This document shows, piece after piece, positions 58,380 through 64,000 of a stretch of 64,000 bases of DNA. Location: the NCBI GenBank assembly GCA_947650365.1, contig OX393552.1:21424645-21488644 (forward strand). The letters are read 5' to 3'. Made by a program: the position numbers and the translations under genes. Under the pieces are notes generated by a model, which saw only the letters and a list, made by a program, of their open reading frames with translations, was not told where the DNA came from and did no database searches. The DNA is from Chamaelirium japonicum. Taxonomy: Eukaryota; Streptophyta; Magnoliopsida; Liliales; Melanthiaceae. The first letter of the stretch is position 1; every line of letters starts with the position of its first letter.

Positions 58380-59467
58380 ATCGCTTCTGCTGTGGAAAAC
58401 TCGTCCTCGAGTTTACGCCGGAAGACATCGCCGGTAGCAGGAGGGAGACCACCACCGTGGGAATGTCGCTGTGTCTGGATCTGATGATGAATTCCCAACA
58501 AGTGATGTCTCGGGCAGTCAACAACCTCTGGGCCCCTCGCGAAGAGATTGCTGGCGTCGAGCGAGGGCCAGAAGCTACTGAAGTACATAAACAGAAGCAC
58601 ACGAGCTGTAGGTGGTCGGTCAGTCCTGACAAAGTCAAAGCGCGTAAGTGGCTCAGCTGGCTGAAACTTCCCAACTGGCTCTGACTGTAGCTGTGATGGA
58701 AGCTCCACGGAAGTCGGAGGCTCCACGGGTGTCTCTGCTGTAGGTAGGACTGCAGAAGGAGGTGTCTCCTTTGTAAGCTCTGTGAAAGGCAGGAGAAGCC
58801 TCTCTATAGTCATTACCGGAGGAAGGGGCTCCTCTGTAGGCACTGCTGAAGGTGGACGGGACTCCTCTGAAGCCACTGAAGGAGGAGGTGGCACCGCTGT
58901 AGGCATTGGAGAAGGTGGAAGGAACTCCTCTGTAGTCGCTGACGGAAGAGGTGGCTCCTCCGTAGGCATTGGCCGAGGAAGCTCCACAGGAGGTGGAGGC
59001 TTCTCAAGTGGGGCCACTGGTGGAACCAGGTACTCCACAGGAGGTGGAGGCTCTGCTGGAGGTGGTGGCCTGCTGTATCTGGCAAGCCTCTGGTTCTGCT
59101 TCTCTCTCCATGCCAACTCATCCTCAATTTCGTCAAGTAAGAGATAGGTTTCAATATAGCGGAATTTCAAGGATGGCACTGAAGGACTCCGTAAAATCCA
59201 TTGAACAAAAGGTTTAGAAGATAGATCCAGGTCATGGGCTTGATCTCGAATCAAAGAAGAGTATCTACGTTCCATCGAAGATCTCGGGAAAAGGGTAGGA
59301 CATGGCTCAAAAGATTTATATAGCCTGACAAATTGTTTATAGGTGTGGGTATCTAGTGGGTCAAGCGAATAATGATGGGATCGGACGCGACGATAGGACA
59401 TGGCGTCAGATACACGATGCAATCCTAACGCTAGATGTAAACCTAACACTAGATGCAAATCAAGCAC
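58232..59467 (-). CDS. Proline-rich ORF (411 codons) of the small LTR element, unknown function
   Basis: I do not recognise this protein. It starts about 95 bp after the primer site and runs into the 3' LTR, the last 50 or so residues being LTR-encoded. Residues about 25-130 are of ordinary composition (SYRRVRSHHYSLDPLD, YKQFVRLYKSFEPCPTLFPR, ETYLLLDEIEDELAWREKQN). Residues about 135-290 are degenerate proline-rich repeats (PTEEPPLPSATTEEF, PTAVPPPPSVASEESRPP). A stretch with LEDEFSTAEAID lies just before the LTR boundary. No signal peptide, gag zinc knuckle or RT motif is seen. It may be a reduced gag-like protein or a captured host piece; low-complexity drift is also possible. Confidence 0.55.
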   Translation of the reverse strand: MLDLHLVLGLHLALGLHRVSDAMSYRRVRSHHYSLDPLDTHTYKQFVRLYKSFEPCPTLFPRSSMERRYSSLIRDQAHDLDLSSKPFVQWILRSPSVPSLKFRYIETYLLLDEIEDELAWREKQNQRLARYSRPPPPAEPPPPVEYLVPPVAPLEKPPPPVELPRPMPTEEPPLPSATTEEFLPPSPMPTAVPPPPSVASEESRPPSAVPTEEPLPPVMTIERLLLPFTELTKETPPSAVLPTAETPVEPPTSVELPSQLQSEPVGKFQPAEPLTRFDFVRTDRPPTARVLLFMYFSSFWPSLDASNLFARGPEVVDCPRHHLLGIHHQIQTQRHSHGGGLPPATGDVFRRKLEDEFSTAEAIDADLISTFSSSPHLRFIVRDHYLQSFYFVRRLFPFLAIFLCFWPDFST

Positions 59468-59560
59468 GCAGGATGATGACCTATGCCAAAATCAGCAAAG
59501 GAAGAGATGAGTGTTTGCTGAAATTCAGCACTCAAAAGAAACCCGAACAGGTTCTTTCGA

Positions 59561-59572
59561 GCTCTGATACCA
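59561..59572 (-). promoter_or_regulatory. Primer-binding site of the small element
   Basis: Minus strand TGGTATCAGAGC, three bases from the LTR end GCATCA. It fits an initiator tRNA-Met primer. Confidence 0.92.
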
Positions 59573-59575
59573 ACT

Positions 59576-60839
59576 TGATGCAGGCAAAGGTCTGACCTAC
59601 ACTAGGGTTTCAATGGAGAACTGGGAAAATCTGAAAATCTATGCACGCACATAAAGCTTGGACTAAGATCTAACAAGTAGGGATACAATAATAACCTGAA
59701 AACAAAAATCAGCATATACTAATATCATTCGCAACAGTAGATAAGGAATTTCAAAGGTACGTTTGCTTCAGATTTTATATAAAAAAAGGAAACATATGTT
59801 TGCAAGGGTAACCGACAGATTAAAGATAGCAAATCTAATAAGTAGGCATATGTTAAGGCTTCAACTAGCGATGAAACGGGCGGTTACGGCTGTGATGCGG
59901 AGCGGAGGCAATGGAAATAAAGAGGAAACGATGCGGATGCGAGGGAAAAATAAAGTAAAGGATAGATACTGCCTGGGGTTTCCTGCCGTGGGTCGATTGC
60001 AAGGATGCGCCGATGATCCTGCACACGGAGCAAAGCCGGACGTCGGGAGAAGCTGGAACCTTCGAAAAAACAACACCGAGGCCTTCACGAGGCGAAGTCG
60101 TGGAAGCGGCGAGGATCGGGGACACGCGTCTCGCCCGGAAGCACTCACGAAGAGGCACAAATTTCAGCAATTGATCAAAAACTGAATTCTCTTTTCTTTC
60201 TTTATCTTTTTGTAGACTAGGGTTTTGTTTTGGATGGCTAAGATCAAAGGGGAATAAGGGTGAATGGTGTGGATTTGATGCGCCAAGAAAGGAAAGGAAA
60301 AGAGAGAGAAACAAGGGAGAGAAGAGAGGGACGGACTAGGGGTAACGGGTGCCTCGGGATCCGTGCAGGCAAGGTGGGGCCGGTGGTGTTTCACGGGAAA
60401 AAGAAAGAAGGGGGGGCAGCATCACATTAGAAACCCTATTGGGCTTAAGATAAGCCCATTTAAGACCCTATGAAGCCCATAACTCGCCACGTCATCAAAA
60501 TGGTGTTATTTCGCCATCTAACCGTCGGTTTCGAGATCTAATCTCGTCCGTCGGTGCCCCGCAAACACACGCACCCATAATTTTATTAATATCATGCTGA
60601 AACTCACCCGAGAAGACTCGGATTCAATCCGAAAAGCCCTCGGATGAGATCATGGACATCCCCCATGAACTGGGCAAGAACATAAATAAACCTAAGTGCT
60701 GAAATCAGGCCAAAAACATAGAAAAATGGCCAAAAACGGAAATAAACGATGAACAAAATAAAACGACTGTAAATAATGGTCTCTAACGATGAACCGAAGA
60801 TGCGGCGACGAACTAAAGGTGCTGATCAGGTCTGCATCA
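59576..60839 (-). repeat. 5' LTR of the small element
   Basis: 1264 bp, TGATGCAGGC to GTCTGCATCA, paired with 57117-58379. Confidence 0.93.
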
Positions 60840-60844
60840 TCTAT
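60840..60844. repeat. Target duplication TCTAT, right copy
   Basis: It directly follows GCATCA (60839) and is identical to 57112-57116. Confidence 0.93.
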
Positions 60845-60912
60845 TTCTAAATTATATGAAATAGATTGTAGTAGACCCTAACTATTGCTTTAAACCATTG
60901 TTTACAAAAATC

Positions 60913-61735
60913 ATGACCAAGCTCGACCCCCTTGCCTTCATACTTAATGATAACAAACTTACGGGACCAAACTACGAGGACTGGAAGCGTAACCTAATAC
61001 TCGTCCTAAGGGTTGGCAAACACATAATTGCCCTAAGTACCCCTCAACCGGCCATGCCAGGACCAAGTGTAACTGAGGCCCAGTTAAAGGAATGGAAAGA
61101 CTGGCTAGATGCTGATGAGATGTGCAAGTGCTACATTATGGCATCCTTGCAGACCGTCCTTCAGAAGCAAGTCGAAGACATGGCCTTTGCTTCAGACATG
61201 ATGCTCTACCTGAAGGAAATGTTCGAGGGTAGTAGTCGGGTAACTCGTTACCTGACCATCAAGAAATTGGTGTCCACGAAGATGGCAGAGGGGACTTTAG
61301 TTCGGGATCATATGCTGAAGTTGTTTGGCTATGTGAAATAGCTTGGTTCCTTCGATGTCATCTTGGATGCAGAGATCCAGACCGACATTTTCCTCGCGTC
61401 TCTGTCAGGAGCGTTTGAGGGCTTCGTTACCAACTTCAACCTTAACCGGTTGGAGATGTCTAACGCAGAGCTCCTAGCGGTGCTCCAGGCGACAGAGGAC
61501 GGGATGAAGGCAGGAGCCCAATCCCTAAACGTGGAGCGGAATTCTTCTCTGAAAGCCAAGGGCAAGTTTCAGAAAAGAAAGTCTAAGAAGCCCGTGAAGA
61601 TGGGCCAGGTGCAGTTGCAGGTTCCCAAGCAGAATGGTCCGGCGAAACCCAAAGGAAAATATTTCCGATACGGCAAGAAGGGGCACTGGAAGGGCGACTA
61701 CCGTGCGGCTCCCAAGAAGGCTGATACAAGTATAT
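60913..61735 (+). pseudogene. Gag of copia element 2
   Basis: It starts MTKLDPLAFILNDNKLTGPN and YEDWKRNLILVL, the N-terminal block of plant copia gag. UBN2-type gag follows (WLDADEMCKCYIMASL, LVRDHMLKL, DIFLASLSGAFEGFV, MSNAELLAVLQ), then a basic stretch (KFQKRKSKKP) and a zinc-knuckle-like segment near 61665 (YGKKGHWKGDY). It forms the particle shell and packages RNA. It is part of a broken element. Confidence 0.85.
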
Positions 61736-62150
61736 CTCAAATCCACATAGTGGAATCCCTTGTAGTATCTAGTTGTTCTCCAGTTTCATGGATTGTGGAT
61801 TCTGATTCCACTAACCATGCTTGCAATAATTTGCAGGGGTTCAAGGAGACAAGAAAACTGGGTGATGGGAAGATAATCCTAAGCATGGGAACTGAGGCCG
61901 TGGCAGAGGCTGAAGCAGTTGGAGATGTCATCTTGCAGTTCCTTGATGGACGAAGTTTATTACTTAGAGACATACTTTATGTACCGTCCTTGAGACGTAA
62001 TTTAATTTCTATTTTCTTATTGAATAATGAAGGTTTTTCAGTTTTATTTGATGCTTCTGGTGTGTTAATTAAATTGAATGGTTCCTTTGTTTGTAAGGGA
62101 AAGATACAGAATGGTCTCTATATAATTAACTCCAATCATAAGCAGGATAA
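61736..62150 (+). pseudogene. Protease region of copia element 2
   Basis: SSCSPVSWIVDSDSTNHACN marks the retropepsin active-site block (DSxSTxH type), followed by GDVILQFLDGRSLLLRDILY and VPSLRRNLISIFLL, the usual copia protease C-terminal blocks. Confidence 0.85.
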
Positions 62151-63135
62151 TATAACTGAAGCTTGTGTGATTAATTCATCTAAAAGGAAAAATCCCTCAG
62201 ATAATCCAACACTCCTTTGGCATCTAAGGCTTGGACACATAGCCTCAGACAGGATTCACAGGTTGGTTAAGGTAGGACTCTTAAGTCCAAATGTTTCAGA
62301 AAGCCTACCGACGTGTGAGTCTTGCCTGGAAGGCAAGATGACTAAAAGGTTTTTCCGAGCCAAAGGTAGCAGATCTAAGGAGGTATTGGAGTTGGTACAC
62401 ACTGATGTATGTGGGCCCATAAGTGTCCGTGACATAGGAGGCTTCGAGTATTTCATCACCTTCACGGATGATCACTCGAGATTTGGATACATATACCTAA
62501 TGCGGCGAAAGTCTGAATCCTTTGATAAGTTCAAGGAGTTCAGAGCTGAAGCAGAAAAGCAGACGGGTAAAAGTATCAAGTCTCTTCGATCGGATCGAGG
62601 AGGCGAATACCTATCGGATGAATTTATTGGGTACCTGCGTGAGCATGGGATCGTATTCCAGTTTACTGCACCAGGGACACCACAACAGAACGATGTATCT
62701 GAGAGGAGAAACTGAACTTTGTTAGACATGGTTCGGACTATGATGAGTTATGCAATATTGCCACCTAGTTTTTGGGGATATGCCCTAGAGACGGCAGCAT
62801 ATACTTTGAACTTTGTTCCATCAAAGTCAGTACCCCTAACTCCTTGGGAGTTGTGGTTGAAGCGAAAGCCAAGCCTACAGCACTTTAGGATTTGGGGTTG
62901 TCCAGTACATGTGAGGAAGGACAAGCGAGATAAGATGGAGTCAAAAACAAAGGTATGTCTGTTCGTTGGGTATCCAAAAGGGACAAAGGGTGGTTTATTT
63001 TATGATCCTGATGATAGAAAGGTTGTCGTCTCGACAAACGCCGTATTCCTAGAACAGGATTATTTAATAGACCATAAGCCCACCAGTAAAGTAGTTTTTA
63101 AAGAATTGCTTGGTACTGATGGGAGTGCGTAGACA
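62151..63135 (+). pseudogene. Integrase region of copia element 2
   Basis: The pre-integrase zinc-binding part is WHLRLGHIASDRIHRL with CESCLEGKMTKRFF. The catalytic core has ELVHTDVCGPI, ITFTDDHSRFGYIYLM, SLRSDRGGEYLSDEF and APGTPQQNDVSERRN, giving the D, D, E triad region. Beyond it are YAILPPSFWGYALETAAY, WGCPVHVRK and CLFVGYPKGTKGGLFYDP of the copia integrase C-terminal part. It inserts cDNA in the nucleus. It is part of a broken element. Confidence 0.9.
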
Positions 63136-63199
63136 GAAAACGTAGTGGGAGCCGATACCACTAAGATTAACGGTACTGTAGAATCGACTCCTATGGAAC

Positions 63200-64000
63200 C
63201 ACCGTAGGTTCGTCGCAGTGGGAGGACCACAAGTGCTCCTGATAGATACATTAGAGAAGCCTTTATGGTTGATCCAGAGTTTCAGGAGAATGATCCTCTG
63301 AACTATGACGAAGCGATGATATCCACTGACCATGCAGTATGGCAGGAAGCCATGGAGGCAGAACTGACATCGATGTCCCAAAATTCGGTCTGGATACTTG
63401 TAACACCACCTCACAACATTAAACCTGTTGGGTGTAAGTGGGTGTACAAAAGGAAAAGAGGTCCGGATGGTACCGTTGAGACTTACAAAGCTAGATTAGT
63501 CACTAAGGGTTATACCCAGCGAGAAGGGATCGACTATGACGAAACCTTTTCGCCAGTGGCTATGCTTAAGTCTATCCGGATCCTCTTGTCCATTGCAGCC
63601 CATTATGATTGGGAGATCTGGCAAATGGATGTCAAGACCGCATTCCTCAATGGGGATTTGGAAGAAGACATCTACATGTCTCAGCCTCCAGGCTTTGTCG
63701 CAAAAGGTCAGGAAGGTCTGGTGTGCAAGTTGCAAAGGTCCATTTATGGACTGAAGCAAGCATCCAGAAGTTGGAACATGCGTTTTGATCAGGCTATCCA
63801 GTCTTATGGATTTGAACAGAATGTGGATGAACCATGCATTTATAAAAGGAGCGATAAGACTGCAGTAGTTTTTCTAGTGTTTTACGTGGACGATATCCTG
63901 CTCATCGGAAACGATGTTGGAACGTTGTCTACAGTGAAGGTGTGGTTATCCTCTCAATTTGACATGAAAGACCTGGGTGAAGCGAGTTATGTTCTGGGGA
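63200..64000 (+). pseudogene. Reverse transcriptase of copia element 2, cut by the window end
   Basis: Plus strand. A lead-in ([20 protein letters not shown]) is followed by copia RT blocks: [93 protein letters not shown] and [14 protein letters not shown] (the catalytic YVDD), then [12 protein letters not shown] at the edge. RNase H and the 3' LTR should follow outside the window. Confidence 0.9.

Larger units (their letters stand above)
57117..60839 (-). mobile_element. Small non-autonomous LTR element with a proline-rich ORF
   Basis: LTRs of 1263 and 1264 bp (57117-58379, 59576-60839) enclose only 1196 bp. Tips are TGATGCAGGC and GTCTGCATCA, and TCTAT flanks both ends. The primer site (TGGTATCAGAGC, minus strand, 59561-59572) shows it reads leftwards. 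Inside is one long ORF (59467 to 58232) without gag-pol domains. As a non-autonomous unit it looks whole. The LTRs differ by about two percent by eye, so it is recent. DNA near the 3' LTR reads LEDEF, reminiscent of the pol tail of Ty3/gypsy elements; the superfamily is otherwise unassigned. Confidence 0.9.
53284..64000 (+). mobile_element. Copia element 2, running off the right edge
   Basis: 5' LTR 53284-55230, primer site 55233-55244, leader 55231-57111 continuing at 60845, then gag, protease, integrase and RT up to the window end. The candidate left duplication GTGTG (53279-53283) cannot be checked because the 3' end is outside. A non-autonomous LTR element occupies 57117-60839 in the leader. 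Coding is much better kept than in copia element 1 but is broken, with perhaps three or four breaks in view. The solo LTR at 33175-35140 belongs to this family. Confidence 0.92.

Overview
This window is plant nuclear DNA, almost certainly from a flowering plant with a large, repeat-rich genome. The evidence is Ty3/gypsy elements of the plant Tat lineage (gag-protease-RT-RNase H-second archaeal-type RNase H-integrase) and the plant Tekay/Del lineage (TGGTATCAGAGC primer site, LTR starting TGTAACACC), Ty1/copia elements, L1-type LINEs with plant zf-RVT/RNase H tails, hAT MITEs with 8-bp target duplications, and Helitrons ending CTAGT. I found no host protein-coding gene, rRNA, tRNA or CRISPR array. 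The species cannot be named from this sequence.

Layout. (1) 1-30147: a Tat-lineage element on the minus strand. Its 5' LTR (about 27198-30147) is complete, and its 3' LTR runs off the left edge. That 3' LTR is split by a second element at 922-16690, a non-autonomous Tekay/Del-like element in the tandem form LTR-internal-LTR-internal-LTR, flanked by a perfect AGTTC duplication. (2) 30148-31935: the 3' half of a LINE (LINE-A, plus strand), cut by the Tat element. (3) 32041-48345: one LINE (LINE-B, minus strand) in three pieces. It is split by a 1.97-kb solo copia LTR (33175-35140, GTTAT duplication) and by a 10-kb copia element (35870-45899, AGGAC duplication). (4) 48346-53171: a nest of small DNA transposons, comprising two hAT MITEs, a fold-back MITE, a minus-strand Helitron and a head-to-tail array of five Helitron-like units. 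(5) 53284-64000: a plus-strand copia element that runs off the right edge. Its 5' leader contains a small complete-looking non-autonomous LTR element (57117-60839, TCTAT duplication) with a 411-codon proline-rich ORF.

Relative ages follow from the nesting. The LINEs are oldest. The Tat element entered LINE-A, and the Tekay-like element then entered the Tat LTR. The copia element and the ancestor of the solo LTR entered LINE-B. The small proline-rich element entered the right-hand copia element. LTR pairs that I could compare by eye differ by a few percent at most, so the LTR insertions are fairly recent. The coding parts of the autonomous elements are broken and are treated here as fossils.

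The least ordinary items are the tandem Tekay-like unit with LTRs longer than its coding-free internal region, the antisense coiled-coil-like reading segments with a possible antisense promoter in the Tat 3' region, the regular Helitron array, and the proline-rich ORF of the small non-autonomous LTR element.
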